From Propionibacteriaceae bacterium AM104-82 (lineage in GTDB: Bacteria; Actinomycetota; Actinomycetes; Propionibacteriales; Propionibacteriaceae), in contig JAQDQK010000002.1 of NCBI GenBank assembly GCA_027658995.1, positions 62,001 through 126,000 of the forward strand: a stretch of 64,000 nucleotides of DNA, read 5' to 3'. Below are positions 25,600 through 34,737 of this stretch, in pieces (the first letter of the stretch is position 1; the number at the start of each line of letters is the position of its first letter). The position numbers and the translations under genes were made by a program. The notes beneath the pieces were generated by a model. That model was not told the origin of the DNA. It did not search any database and was given only the letters and a program-made list of their open reading frames with translations.

Positions 25600-27138
25600 T
25601 CAGCCCTTCCGGAACATGCCGAGCATGCGCTGGGTGACGGCGAAGCCGCCGAACACGTTGATCGAGGCGAGCAGGACGGCGACCGCCGCGATGATCTTGA
25701 CGAGGTAGGAGTCGCTCGCCAGTTGCGTCATGGCGCCGACGATGATGATGCCCGAGATGGCGTTGGTGACGCTCATCAGCGGGGTGTGCAGCGCGTGGGT
25801 GACGTTCCACACGACGTAGTAGCCGACCACGCAGGCGAGGGCGAAGATGCCGAACAGGCCCACGAAGGAGGCGGGCGCGACGGTGAGCGTCGCGATCAGC
25901 GCGATGGACCCGAGCCCGACCGCGACGACCTGGTGCCACCACGGCCGCTCCTTCGGCGGCGGCGGGGGCTCGATCGGCGCGACCTCCTTTGCCGCAGGGG
26001 CGGGCGCGGCCGACACCTCGATGGGCGGCGGCGGGAAGGTGATCTCGCCGTCGCGGACCGTGGTCATGGTGCGCACGACCTCGTCGTCGAAGTCGACGAC
26101 CAGTTGGCCGTCCTTCTCCGGCGTCATCAGCGACAGCGCGTTGACGAGGTTGGTGCCGTAGAGCTGGGAAGACTGCCCTGGCAGCCGGGAGGCGAGGTCG
26201 GTCCACCCGATGATGGTGACGCCGCCGTCGGTGGTGTAGCTCTCGCCCGGCCTGGTCAGTTCGCAGTTGCCGCCGCCGAGCGCGGCGAGGTCGACGATCA
26301 CGGAGCCGGGCTTCATGGTGGCGACCATCTCGGCGGTGATCAGCCTCGGGGAGGGGCGGCCGGGGATCGCGGCAGTGGTGACGATGATGTCGACGTCCTG
26401 AGCCTGCTCCGCGTAGAGCTGGGCCGCCTTCTCGGCGTAGTCGGCGCCGACCTCCTTGGCGTAGCCGTCGGAGCTGACGCCCTGGCCCGCGGTGTCGACG
26501 TGCAGGAAGGTCGCGCCCATCGACTCGACCTGCTCGGCGGTCTCGGGGCGGACGTCGGTCGCCCGGACGATCGCTCCGAGCGAGTTCGCGGCGCCGATCG
26601 CGGCGAGGCCCGCGACGCCCGTCCCGGCGACGAGCACCTTGGCGGGCGGGACCTTGCCCGCGGCGGTCACCTGGCCGGTGAAGAAGCGTCCGAACGCGTG
26701 GGCCGCCTCGACGACGGCGCGGTAGCCGGAGATGTTGGCCATCGAGCTGAGCGCGTCGAGCGCCTGGGCGCGGCTGGTGCGCGGCACCATGTCCATGCTC
26801 ATGGCGGTGACGCCCTGGCGGGCCAGCTTCTCGGTGAGCTCGGCGTCCTGGCGGGGCGCGAGGAAGGTGATCAGCACCGTGCCGCGCTTGAGGGCGGCGA
26901 TCTGGTCGTCGGTGGGCGGGTTGACGCCGAGCACGATGTCGCTGTGCCAGGCGTCGTTCACGTCGCCGACGACGGCGCCAGCGGAGGCGTAGGCGTCGTC
27001 CGGGAAGGCGGCCCGCTCCCCCGCTCCTGTCTGGACGACGACGTCATAGCCGAGTTTGATCAGTTGTGAGACGGTGGCTGGCGTCGCCGCCACCCGGTTC
27101 TCGCCCGGTACCACTTCGAGGGGGATGCCGACACGCAT
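25600..27138 (-). CDS. pntA: NAD(P) transhydrogenase subunit alpha (fused)
   Basis: 512 residues, the fused E. coli-like alpha subunit: an N-terminal NAD(H)-binding dI domain ('[19 protein letters not shown]', '[20 protein letters not shown]') and C-terminal membrane segments (from about residue 405) after a Pro-rich linker. Many actinobacteria split this gene into pntAA/pntAB; here it is a single gene. Start at 27138 is taken because the protein then begins 'MRVGIPLE' and a TATGGT box lies 7 nt upstream (leaderless). Confidence 0.96.
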   Translation of the reverse strand: MRVGIPLEVVPGENRVAATPATVSQLIKLGYDVVVQTGAGERAAFPDDAYASAGAVVGDVNDAWHSDIVLGVNPPTDDQIAALKRGTVLITFLAPRQDAELTEKLARQGVTAMSMDMVPRTSRAQALDALSSMANISGYRAVVEAAHAFGRFFTGQVTAAGKVPPAKVLVAGTGVAGLAAIGAANSLGAIVRATDVRPETAEQVESMGATFLHVDTAGQGVSSDGYAKEVGADYAEKAAQLYAEQAQDVDIIVTTAAIPGRPSPRLITAEMVATMKPGSVIVDLAALGGGNCELTRPGESYTTDGGVTIIGWTDLASRLPGQSSQLYGTNLVNALSLMTPEKDGQLVVDFDDEVVRTMTTVRDGEITFPPPPIEVSAAPAPAAKEVAPIEPPPPPKERPWWHQVVAVGLGSIALIATLTVAPASFVGLFGIFALACVVGYYVVWNVTHALHTPLMSVTNAISGIIIVGAMTQLASDSYLVKIIAAVAVLLASINVFGGFAVTQRMLGMFRKG

Positions 27139-27145
27139 GCACGCG

Positions 27146-27151
27146 ACCATA
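27146..27151 (-). promoter_or_regulatory. -10 box (TATGGT) of pntAB, leaderless
   Basis: TATGGT on the minus strand ends 7 nt before the ATG at 27138. Confidence 0.45.
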
Positions 27152-27219
27152 TCGGCTGAAGACTTTTCCGGACCGGCGGGGTCGGGTTAGCCCGATCCAC
27201 TCGGCCTTTCCCCCTTGCC

Positions 27220-27299
27220 TTGAGCATGTTTGGTAGCTCGTTTGAACTTTGAACGTTCAACAGCGGTCGAATCCGCAACGAGTAACCAAACATGCTCAA
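27220..27299. repeat. 80-bp MITE-like inverted-repeat element with nested palindrome
   Basis: Perfect 15-bp terminal inverted repeats (TTGAGCATGTTTGGT at 27220-27234, its complement at 27285-27299), with 6 further pairs after a 2-nt mismatch. The interior holds a perfect 12-bp palindrome TTGAACGTTCAA (27249-27260). It is clearly lower in GC than its neighbours and lies between pntA and hipA. It may be a miniature mobile element or a transcription terminator/regulatory hairpin. Confidence 0.65.
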
Positions 27300-27331
27300 C
27301 CGCGGGACCTGCACCGCACCGGCAGCGCGGC

Positions 27332-28543
27332 TCATCGCGCTCGGAGCAACTCGGCGCGGACCGCGTCGAGGACGGTTGCCATCCGTGCGACCTCGGGCCC
27401 CGGGATGCCGGAGGCCTCCGCCACCTCGCGCCAATCGGCCGTGGCGTCGGCCACCTCGGCCACCGCCGTGGTCGACCCGCGGGCGGTCAGCCTGCAGGCA
27501 TCGCCGAGCTTCCCCAACGCCTCGGCTATGCCGACGTGCGTGGAGCGGCCAGCAATCGACGTGTGTCGCGGCCGGCCGAACTCAGGCTCGGGATTGACGT
27601 CGAACATGGGCGCCAGTTCCCAACGTTCCCGGCGACGGAGCAACCCCATGTTGCGGAGGTGGTCGTCGGTGTTGTTCATCAGGACGCCGAACACCACCCG
27701 CCTGAACACCTCGGCCAGATCAGCGTCGGTGTAGCGCCGCAGCATGGCCACGACATCGAGATAGTCGGGCGGCCGCCGCCCGTCGTCGGGGTTATCCAGA
27801 AGCGTGCTGAAACTCATGTATGGGACCCGGGTAGCACCAGCCCTGTCGAAGCGGTCGAGGACCACGACACCGCGTCCGCCGACCTGGACGAGCCTGCTGA
27901 CTGGACGCTCGATCCCTGCTCTCTCAGCAAGATCGAGCGTCACCTGTTCCCAGGCGGGCACGTTCCAACGGTCTGTCGGCATCGGGAACTTGGCGATCTT
28001 CAAGTCTCCGCCGTCGATCACGGACGCCTTGGGCCGCGCCCCTCCGAGAGCGGACGTTCCGGTCTCAAGCAACCTCGCGAACGGCGTGAACGACTCGACG
28101 TCGTCGGCCGCCCGGTCCGCCGCGTCCAGCAGCACGTCAAGCGTCAACTCGCTCGGCACTGGCGTATCGCTGAGCACCTCTCCGGAAACCGGGTCGGTCA
28201 GCCGGAGGGCGCCCTGACGCGCGAAATCGCTGACGTTGCTGAGGTAGTCGACCTCCCCCAGTCGCGCCAACGGGTCGACAGAGCGCGCCTGCCGAAGGAG
28301 CAGGTGCCTTCCCCATCTGTCGGGGCCAGCGTCCTGCAGGAACAGGGGCACGCCTGCGAAGGTGAAATCTCCGGACCCCGCGATCGGCAGCATCGGGGCG
28401 AGATCGAAACCGTGCCCCTCGTAAAGGAAGGACGGATCGTAGGTGAAGTAGACAGGTGAGGACTCCGTGTCGCCCGCCGCAGTCAGGCTTCCAACGGGCA
28501 CCTCGGCATTGATGCCCATCCGGACGTCGAGGTGGCGGATCAT
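27332..28543 (-). CDS. HipA-family serine/threonine kinase toxin
   Basis: 403-residue HipA-like kinase. In HipA of E. coli the kinase phosphorylates GltX and causes persistence; the target here is unknown. The phosphate-loop 'SALGGARPKASV' (about 164-175), lysines in 'LKIAKF' (about 181-186), the catalytic loop 'NNTDDHLRNMG' (about 290-300) and the metal-binding Asp in 'MFDVNP' (about 315) are intact, so it should be active. It overlaps the upstream HTH antitoxin gene by 4 nt (ATGA), the standard hipBA arrangement. Confidence 0.9.
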   Translation of the reverse strand: MIRHLDVRMGINAEVPVGSLTAAGDTESSPVYFTYDPSFLYEGHGFDLAPMLPIAGSGDFTFAGVPLFLQDAGPDRWGRHLLLRQARSVDPLARLGEVDYLSNVSDFARQGALRLTDPVSGEVLSDTPVPSELTLDVLLDAADRAADDVESFTPFARLLETGTSALGGARPKASVIDGGDLKIAKFPMPTDRWNVPAWEQVTLDLAERAGIERPVSRLVQVGGRGVVVLDRFDRAGATRVPYMSFSTLLDNPDDGRRPPDYLDVVAMLRRYTDADLAEVFRRVVFGVLMNNTDDHLRNMGLLRRRERWELAPMFDVNPEPEFGRPRHTSIAGRSTHVGIAEALGKLGDACRLTARGSTTAVAEVADATADWREVAEASGIPGPEVARMATVLDAVRAELLRAR

Positions 28544-28845
28544 CTGCGAACCCGCTGCACCCGCGTGCGATCGGCCAACTCGCGGCCGAACCTCGTGCTC
28601 ATGGGATCAAGCGCCTCGAGCACGTCATCGTCAACCCGCAGCACCGCCAGAACGCGCATCAGGGCACCGATGCCGACGCCCTCGTCACCGCGTTCCAGAC
28701 GCGTCACGACGGGGCGCGAGATCCCCGCCCGTCGGGCCAGTTCCTCCTGGGTGAGCTTGTGCAACTTGCGCCAGGCCGCGACGCTCTCCCCGACGCGCGC
28801 GAGCGCCCGCTCGGACATGGGGTCGGCCACTGCGTATCGGTCCAT
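28540..28845 (-). CDS. HipB-like XRE family antitoxin
   Basis: 101-residue protein with a Cro/C1-type HTH ('LTQEELARRAGISRPVVTRLERGDEG', here quoted in part: 'TQEELARRAGISRPVVTRLE') in the middle. It should bind and neutralise the downstream HipA and repress their common promoter. Upstream, two identical ACGTACGC sites lie 21 bp apart. Start at 28845 is the longest; a Met at residue 10 ('MSERALARVG') is an alternative. Confidence 0.88.
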   Translation of the reverse strand: MDRYAVADPMSERALARVGESVAAWRKLHKLTQEELARRAGISRPVVTRLERGDEGVGIGALMRVLAVLRVDDDVLEALDPMSTRFGRELADRTRVQRVRR

Positions 28846-28868
28846 AGGCCCATGTTACCAGCAACTCT

Positions 28869-28897
28869 ACGTACGCTTAACGCTGATAAACGTACGC
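28869..28897. promoter_or_regulatory. Paired ACGTACGC sites upstream of hipBA
   Basis: Two exact 8-bp copies (28869-28876 and 28890-28897) are separated by 21 bp, two helical turns, just upstream of the antitoxin gene. Likely autoregulatory operator. Confidence 0.55.
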
Positions 28898-28940
28898 GTC
28901 CATCCGCTTAGCCATTGGATTGAGCGGCCGGCGAGCCGGG

Positions 28941-30371
28941 TCAGAGCACCGCGCCCGGGGTGTAGGCGGCGGCGTCGGGGTCGGTCGCGACGATCTCGGC
29001 GACGCGCTCCGCGACCCGGGCGACCTGAGCCTGGGCCGTGCCCGCCAACTCGAGCGGAGACACGATCAGCGCGTCGAGATCCTCGCGGGTCAGGCCGAGG
29101 CGCTCGTCGGCGGCGAGCCGGTCGAGGAGGTCGTTGCTGCGGGCGCCATTGCGCAGGTCGAGCGCGACGGCGACCGCGTGCTCCTTGATCGCCTCGTGCG
29201 CGACCTCGCGACCGACGCCCTTGCGGACGGCCGCCATCAGCACCTTGGTGGTGGTCAGGAACGGGAGGTAGCGCTGCAGTTCGGCCTCGATAACTGCCGG
29301 GAACGCGCCGAAGTCGGCGAGCACCGTCAGGAAGGTCTCGAAGAGGCCGTCGAGGGCGAAGAAGGAGTCGGGCAGCGCGACGCGACGCACCACGGAACAC
29401 GACACGTCGCCCTCGTTCCACTGGTCGCCCGCAAGTTCCCCGACCATCGACACGTAGCCGCGGACGATCACGGCCAGCCCGTTGACGCGCTCGCAGGAGC
29501 GGGTGTTCATCTTGTGGGGCATCGCGGACGAGCCGACCTGCCCCTCCTTGAACCCCTCCGTGACCAGTTCGAGGCCCGCCATCAGGCGGACGGTGGTGGC
29601 GACATTGGACGGCGCCGCCGCGACCTGGGCGAGCGCGGTCACCGCGTCGTAGTCGAGCGAGCGCGGGTAGACCTGGCCCGTCGAGGTGAAGACCTGCGCG
29701 AAGCCGAGTTCGTCGGCGATCCGGCGCTCCAGTTCGGCGAGCTTGTCTGCGTCGCCGCCGAGCAGGTCGAGCATGTCCTGCGCTGTGCCGACCGGGCCCT
29801 TGATGCCGCGGGCGGGGTACCTGCCGATCAGGTCGTCGAGGCGCTCCAGCGAGACGATCAGCTCGTCGGCCGCGGTGGCGAACCGCTTGCCGAGCGTGGT
29901 GAGCTGCGCCGCGACGTTGTGCGAGCGGCCCGTCAGCGGCTGGTCGGAGTACTGCGCGGCCAGGCGCGCCAACTGGGAGAGGGCCGCGACGACGCGGCGG
30001 CGGATCAGGCGCAGCGACTCGAGCACCTGCAACTGCTCGATGTTCTCGGTCAGGTCGCGCGAGGTCATCCCCTTGTGGATGTGCTCGAAGCCCGCGAGGT
30101 CGTTGAACTCCTCGATCCTGGCCTTCACGTCGTGGCGGGTGATCCGCTCGCGGGCGTTGATGGAGTCCAGGTCGACCCGGTCGATCACGCCCTCGTAGGC
30201 GGCGATCACCGCGTCGGCGTCCGCGCCTCCGAAGTCGACGCCGAGGTCGCGCTGGGCGCGCAGCACTGCGAGCCACAGCTTGCGTTCGGAGACGATCTTG
30301 GCCTCGGGGGCCCAGATGTCGCGCATGGCGGTGGAGGCGTAGCGGTTGGCCAGGACATTGGGGACGCTCAT
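28941..30371 (-). CDS. purB: Adenylosuccinate lyase
   Basis: 476-residue fumarase/aspartase superfamily enzyme acting twice in purine synthesis (SAICAR to AICAR, adenylosuccinate to AMP). The superfamily signature 'GSSAMPHKMNTR' with the catalytic Ser loop, and 'KGMTSRDLTEN', are clear. A leaderless-type TAGACT box lies 7 nt before ATG. It stands alone between hipBA and a glycosyltransferase gene. Confidence 0.97.
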   Translation of the reverse strand: MSVPNVLANRYASTAMRDIWAPEAKIVSERKLWLAVLRAQRDLGVDFGGADADAVIAAYEGVIDRVDLDSINARERITRHDVKARIEEFNDLAGFEHIHKGMTSRDLTENIEQLQVLESLRLIRRRVVAALSQLARLAAQYSDQPLTGRSHNVAAQLTTLGKRFATAADELIVSLERLDDLIGRYPARGIKGPVGTAQDMLDLLGGDADKLAELERRIADELGFAQVFTSTGQVYPRSLDYDAVTALAQVAAAPSNVATTVRLMAGLELVTEGFKEGQVGSSAMPHKMNTRSCERVNGLAVIVRGYVSMVGELAGDQWNEGDVSCSVVRRVALPDSFFALDGLFETFLTVLADFGAFPAVIEAELQRYLPFLTTTKVLMAAVRKGVGREVAHEAIKEHAVAVALDLRNGARSNDLLDRLAADERLGLTREDLDALIVSPLELAGTAQAQVARVAERVAEIVATDPDAAAYTPGAVL

Positions 30372-30378
30372 GGGGCGC

Positions 30379-30384
30379 AGTCTA
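30379..30384 (-). promoter_or_regulatory. -10 box (TAGACT) of purB, leaderless
   Basis: TAGACT on the minus strand ends 7 nt before the ATG at 30371. Confidence 0.5.
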
Positions 30385-30410
30385 GTGGCGCTGCGGCGAC
30401 CCGCCCGACG

Positions 30411-31616
30411 TCATCCGGCCCCGGTCAGCGACTCGTAGACGCCGAGCAGCCCGCGCAGGTGCGTGTGCTGCGCCGCCCCATCCGCCCCGTCGGCCATCGC
30501 CTTGCTCATCGCGGTGACGCGGGCCGGGTCGTCGGCGAGGCGCGCGAGGGTCGCCGCAAGAGCGGCCGCGGTCGGCTCGCGCGTCACCTCGACGCCGCCC
30601 GCCGGGATGAACTCGGCGAGGTCCGGGTCGCAGATCACCACGGGCAGCGCGCTCGCGATGGCCTCGAGGATGACCATCGGCTGGTTGTCGAAGTCATACG
30701 ACGTGGAGACGAACACGTCGTGCTCGAGCGCGGCGCGCAGCACCACCTCCTGGGGGACGGCGCCGTGCAGGCGGACGCGGTCCTCCAACCCGAGCCTGCG
30801 CACGAGCCGCCGGGTCGACGCGAGCGCGAGGCCCTCGCCGTACATGTCTGCCGTGACGGAGGCGGGCAGCGCCGCCATCGCCTCGACGAAGACCTCCGGT
30901 CGCTTCTCGGGCGAGACCCGGCCGCACCACATCACGCGCAGCCCGCGGTCGGGGCGCCGCACCCGTGCGTCCGCGACCTGCGCGAGGACCGAGCCCTCCA
31001 GCCCGTTGGACAGCACCGTGATGGGTGTCACGACGCCCTGCCCCGTCAACTTCCCGGCGAAGTGCGCAGACGGGACGATGACGTGGTCGGCGAAGTTGGC
31101 CTGGTTGATCATCAGCCGCCACATCCTCCTGGCAAGCCGGGTCGACGTGTAGCGCTCGCCGCCCGCGATGGGCGCCACGTGCGGGATCCGGCGGCGGTGC
31201 AGCCAGGCGAGCGGGATGCTGGAGATCGACGGCAGCGGCAGCACCTTGGCCGTGTACACGTCGACGCGGCCGTGCATCGTCTGCACCGTGGGGATGCCCA
31301 GGTCGCTCGCCACTCTCAGTCCCGCGATCGCACCGATCAGTTCGCTGTGCACGTGGACGACGTCGGCGCCACGCAGCGCGCCGCGCAGCACGTCCGCCGT
31401 CCGGCCGTATGGCCAGGTGAAGGGGTACCCGTCGGGCGCGAAGACGGGCGAGGCGGGCAGCGCGACCACCGTGTCGTCGGACGATGGGCCAGAGAGCGGG
31501 CACGCGACGATGACCTCGTGGCCTGCCTCCTCGAGGGCCTCCTTGTGGGCCTTGACGAGGGTCTGCACGCCGCCCAGCGTCGGCAGGTAGTAGTCGGTGA
31601 CCATCGCGATTCGCAC
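30411..31616 (-). CDS. Glycosyltransferase family 4 protein
   Basis: 401-residue GT-B fold glycosyltransferase. The acceptor-side start 'IAMVTDYYLPTLGGVQTLV' and the donor-binding region 'FVSTSYDFDNQPMVILEAIASALPVV' (E-x7-E type) are typical of GT4 enzymes such as phosphatidylinositol mannosyltransferases and related lipid glycosyltransferases; the substrate is not known. It is divergent, across only 43 bp, from the four-gene SDR-MBL-ligase-KAS operon and could glycosylate its product (inference). GTG start with TACACT 6 nt upstream. Confidence 0.9.
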   Translation of the reverse strand: MRIAMVTDYYLPTLGGVQTLVKAHKEALEEAGHEVIVACPLSGPSSDDTVVALPASPVFAPDGYPFTWPYGRTADVLRGALRGADVVHVHSELIGAIAGLRVASDLGIPTVQTMHGRVDVYTAKVLPLPSISSIPLAWLHRRRIPHVAPIAGGERYTSTRLARRMWRLMINQANFADHVIVPSAHFAGKLTGQGVVTPITVLSNGLEGSVLAQVADARVRRPDRGLRVMWCGRVSPEKRPEVFVEAMAALPASVTADMYGEGLALASTRRLVRRLGLEDRVRLHGAVPQEVVLRAALEHDVFVSTSYDFDNQPMVILEAIASALPVVICDPDLAEFIPAGGVEVTREPTAAALAATLARLADDPARVTAMSKAMADGADGAAQHTHLRGLLGVYESLTGAG

Positions 31617-31622
31617 CCGTTG

Positions 31623-31652
31623 AGTGTAGTTGCGGGCCGCCGGGCTTATGCT
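31623..31652. promoter_or_regulatory. Back-to-back leaderless -10 boxes
   Basis: TACACT on the minus strand (31623-31628) serves the glycosyltransferase GTG at 31616, and TATGCT on the plus strand (31647-31652) serves the SDR GTG at 31660. The two divergent promoters share 43 bp. Confidence 0.55.
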
Positions 31653-31659
31653 GTCGGGC

Positions 31660-32637
31660 GTGTCTTACGTCCTAGTCACCGGCGCTTCCGGGTTCCTTGG
31701 CGGCCGCGTCGTCGCCGAGTTGCTCGCGGCGGGCCACGAGGTGCTTGCCAACGGCCGTGACAAGGGCAGGCTCGCCCCGCTCGGCACCGCGACGCTCCCC
31801 GTCGCGCTGTCCGACCTGCCCGCCGCCGCGCCGGAGGGGCTCGACGCGATCGTGCACTGCGCGGCCCTCTCATCGCCGTGGGGACGCTGGGCCGAGTTCC
31901 GCGAGGCCAACGTGGACGGCACCGCGGCGGTCATCGAGACGGCGAAGAGGCGCGGCATCCGCAGGATCGTCAACGTCTCGTCGCCCAGCATCTACTCCGC
32001 GTTCGGGGACCGGCTGGGCATCACCGAGGACGAGGTCGACGTCACCAACCGGCTCAACCACTACATCGCCTCCAAGATCGAGGCGGAGGCCCTGCTGACG
32101 GCGGCGCTGGAGCGCGGCGATCTCGCGGAGTTGATCACGCTGCGTCCCCGGGGCCTGATCGGTGCGGGCGACCCGAGCCTCGCCCCGAGGCTGCTGAAGG
32201 TGCACCGGCGCATCGGCGTTCCGCTGTTCCGGGGTGGCACGAACCTCGTGGACCTGACCGCGGTCGAGAACGTCGCGACCGCGCTGAGGCTCGCCGTCGA
32301 GCATCCGGACGCGCACGGGCAGGCCTACAACATCACCAACGACGACCCGCGTCCCTTCAAGGACCTGCTCGACCAACTCCTCGCGCTGGTCGGCGAGACG
32401 CCCCGCTACCGCCGCGCCTCGATCCGGGCCCTGTACCCGCTCGCCGCCGCCCTCGAGGGCGTCTGCTCCGTGCTGCCAGGGCACCCCGAGCCGCCCGTGA
32501 CGCGCTACACGCTCACCACGATCGCCTTCTCGCAGACCCTCGACATCGCCCGGGCGCGCGCCGACCTCGGGTACCGGCCGCTGGTCTCCCTCGACGACGC
32601 GCTCGCGGCCTTCGCCGCGACCCAGAGGAGGGCCTGA
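31660..32637 (+). CDS. NAD(P)-dependent SDR, epimerase/3-beta-HSD type (OleD-like)
   Basis: Extended short-chain dehydrogenase of 325 residues. Rossmann motif 'VTGASGFLGGRV' at the N-terminus, 'NVSSPSIYSAF' and the active-site 'YIASKIEAE' (YxxxK). It belongs to the 3-beta-hydroxysteroid dehydrogenase/dihydroflavonol reductase branch, the same branch as OleD, which reduces beta-keto acids in olefin synthesis. First gene of a four-gene unit. GTG at 31660 is preferred over ATG 31648 because it gives 'MSYVLVTGASG' and sits 7 nt behind TATGCT. Confidence 0.85.
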   Translation: MSYVLVTGASGFLGGRVVAELLAAGHEVLANGRDKGRLAPLGTATLPVALSDLPAAAPEGLDAIVHCAALSSPWGRWAEFREANVDGTAAVIETAKRRGIRRIVNVSSPSIYSAFGDRLGITEDEVDVTNRLNHYIASKIEAEALLTAALERGDLAELITLRPRGLIGAGDPSLAPRLLKVHRRIGVPLFRGGTNLVDLTAVENVATALRLAVEHPDAHGQAYNITNDDPRPFKDLLDQLLALVGETPRYRRASIRALYPLAAALEGVCSVLPGHPEPPVTRYTLTTIAFSQTLDIARARADLGYRPLVSLDDALAAFAATQRRA

Positions 32638-32638
32638 C

Positions 32639-33466
32639 GTGGGCAACGGCCAGCCGACCCCGCGCCGCGCCGCCGGAACCCTTGACTATTTCGCCTGCGG
32701 CAGCACAAGCCACGACCTGGCCAGGCTGTTCCGCGGCGCGCCCGCCGAGACGCGCACCTTCCCCGCAGGCGCCTTCCTCTACCGCTCCCCGTCGGGCGCC
32801 GTCGTGCTGTTCGACACCGGCTACGCCCCCGACACCGCCTCGGCGGGGCTCACGGGACGGCTCTACAGCCGCCTGCTGCCGCCGTCGGTCGGCCCGGGCG
32901 ACACCATCGACGCCCAGTTGCGCGCCGCGGGTCACTCCCCCGACGACGTCACGCACGTCGTCCTGTCGCACGCCCATCCGGATCACATCGGCGGCGTGCG
33001 CCACTTCCCCGACGCCACGTTCGTGATCTCGGTGGGGATCGCTGAGACCCTCGCGTCGCCGCGGCTGAAGGAGGGGGTCCTGAGAGGGCTGCTGCCCGAC
33101 TGGTTTCACACGGCGAAGCGCAGGGTGCTGACGTCGGCCGACCTCGCCCCAAGCAGGGTCCGCGGACTGGACCTGTCGACGCACGACCTGCTCGGCGACG
33201 GTAGCTACCTGTTGACGCCGCTGCCGGGGCACGCGCGCGGGCACCTGGGCGCGATCGTCGAGGAGCGGGTGCTGCTGGCCGGCGACGCCGCGTGGGGCTC
33301 CGACCTGATCGAACACACCGGCTCCCTTCGCCCCCTTCCCGGCCTCATCCAGCACGACCGGCACGCCTACCAGGCCACCGCGCTCGGGCTGCGCGAGGCC
33401 GAGACGGCCGGCCTGCGGCTCTGCCTCAGCCACGACCGCTACGACGGGACGCGGCTCCTGCCATGA
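32639..33466 (+). CDS. MBL-fold hydrolase, lactonase-like
   Basis: 275-residue metallo-beta-lactamase-fold hydrolase. All metal ligands are present: 'LSHAHPDHIGG' (His111, His113, Asp115, His116), 'PGHARGH' (His198), 'LAGDAAWG' (Asp216) and 'LSHDRYD' (His265). The overall pattern ('LFDTGYAPD', SHxHxDH) resembles the AttM/AhlD type of acyl-homoserine lactonases. In this operon it may act on a lactone or thioester intermediate (inference). GTG start 1 nt after the SDR stop; overlaps the next gene by 4 nt. Confidence 0.87.
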   Translation: MGNGQPTPRRAAGTLDYFACGSTSHDLARLFRGAPAETRTFPAGAFLYRSPSGAVVLFDTGYAPDTASAGLTGRLYSRLLPPSVGPGDTIDAQLRAAGHSPDDVTHVVLSHAHPDHIGGVRHFPDATFVISVGIAETLASPRLKEGVLRGLLPDWFHTAKRRVLTSADLAPSRVRGLDLSTHDLLGDGSYLLTPLPGHARGHLGAIVEERVLLAGDAAWGSDLIEHTGSLRPLPGLIQHDRHAYQATALGLREAETAGLRLCLSHDRYDGTRLLP

Positions 33467-34737
33467 GCGTCGACACGCTCAGGATCGCCGCCTGGTACGC
33501 CCGCACCAGGCTGCTCCGCTTCCGCGACCGGGCGGCGCTGGAGCGCTACCAGCGCCGGCGGGTCACCAGGCACCTCCGCTTCCTCGCCCGACGCTCCCCC
33601 TGGTACGCGCGCCTGCTGCCCCGGCCGTTCGCCGAACTGCCGCTGATGGACAAGCGCACCATGATGGCCGACTTCGACGATCTCGTGACCCTCGACGTGG
33701 ACCGAGATGAGGCCATGTCGCTGGCCATCGAGGCCGAACGGACCCGCCGCTTCGACGCCAGCCTCGGCGGCTGCTCGATCGGCCTGTCGTCCGGCACCAG
33801 CGGGCACCGCGGCATGTTCCTCACCTCCGCGGCCGAGCGCGCCCAGTGGGCAGGCACCGTGCTCGCCAAGACCCTCCCACGCCTGCGCGGGCAACGGATC
33901 GCGCTGTTCCTGCGCGCGGGCGGCGACCTGTACGACAGCGTCGGCTCGCGCGCCGTCCGGTTCGAGTACTTCGACACCTTCGAGCCCGTCGAGAGGCACC
34001 TCGACCGGCTGGGCGCGCTGTCGCCGACGGTGCTCGTCGGCCCGCCGTCGGTGCTGCGCGGCATCGCAGACGAGGTCGCGGCGGGCAGGCTGCGGATCGC
34101 CCCCGAGAAGGTGTACTCGGTCGCCGAGGTGCTCACCCCGCTCGACGAGGAGCGGCTCCGTCGGGGGCTCGGCGTCGGCGTGATCCACCAGATCTACCAG
34201 TGCACCGAGGGCTTCCTCGGCTGCACCTGCGAGCACGGCACGCTGCACCTCAACGAGGACGTCGTGCTCATCGAGCGCGAGCACCTCGACGAGCGCAGGT
34301 TCGTGCCGATCGTGACCGACTTCATGCGCCGCACGCAGCCGATCGTGCGCTACCGGATGGGCGACGTGCTCGTGCTGCGCGACGCTCCGTGCCCGTGCGG
34401 GAGCGTGTTCACGGCGCTTGAGCGGATCGAGGGCCGCGAGGACGACGTCCTGGAGGTCGCGTCTGCCGAGGGCGGCGTCGTGCACATCTATCCGGACCTG
34501 GTCGCCCGGGCACTCATCTATGCCGAGGGCGTCGAGGAGTACCGGGTCGTCCAGGCCTCTCCCCGCCTGCTGCGTATTCACCTTGAGCCACTTTCCCCGC
34601 CCGTCATCGAGGCGGTGACGGCCGAACTGGCGGGCCTGCTGGAGAATCAGGGCGCCGGAGACGTCTCGTTCGACTTCCGGCCCTATCGGCATGACCCGAC
34701 GCGCAAGCTGCGCCGGGTGGAGAGGCTTGTGACATGA
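33463..34737 (+). CDS. Adenylate-forming enzyme related to coenzyme F390 synthetase
   Basis: 424-residue PaaK/F390-synthetase-like adenylating enzyme. The nucleotide-binding loop 'SSGTSGHRG' (about 109-117), 'YRMGDVLVL' and a terminal lysine region 'DPTRKLRRVERL' are visible; 'CTCEHG' and 'CPCGS' Cys motifs are as in PaaK relatives. It probably activates a carboxylic acid with ATP, but no carrier protein is adjacent. F420 adenylation is unlikely because no F420 genes are present. ATGA overlaps at both ends join it to the MBL and KAS III genes. Confidence 0.83.
   Translation: MSVDTLRIAAWYARTRLLRFRDRAALERYQRRRVTRHLRFLARRSPWYARLLPRPFAELPLMDKRTMMADFDDLVTLDVDRDEAMSLAIEAERTRRFDASLGGCSIGLSSGTSGHRGMFLTSAAERAQWAGTVLAKTLPRLRGQRIALFLRAGGDLYDSVGSRAVRFEYFDTFEPVERHLDRLGALSPTVLVGPPSVLRGIADEVAAGRLRIAPEKVYSVAEVLTPLDEERLRRGLGVGVIHQIYQCTEGFLGCTCEHGTLHLNEDVVLIEREHLDERRFVPIVTDFMRRTQPIVRYRMGDVLVLRDAPCPCGSVFTALERIEGREDDVLEVASAEGGVVHIYPDLVARALIYAEGVEEYRVVQASPRLLRIHLEPLSPPVIEAVTAELAGLLENQGAGDVSFDFRPYRHDPTRKLRRVERLVT

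Noticed and set aside
27220..28900. Prophage or integrative element carrying hipBA
   Set aside because: No integrase, attachment sites or phage genes; only the short inverted-repeat element is seen.
28920..31760. Very long open frames antisense to purB and the glycosyltransferase (and similar ones opposite most genes)
   Set aside because: They mirror conserved genes, have repetitive Arg/Ala/Gly-rich composition and no domain; an effect of high GC.
33463..34737. Genuine coenzyme F390 synthetase
   Set aside because: No F420 biosynthesis or F420-dependent genes nearby; the operon context favours a fatty-acid-like substrate.
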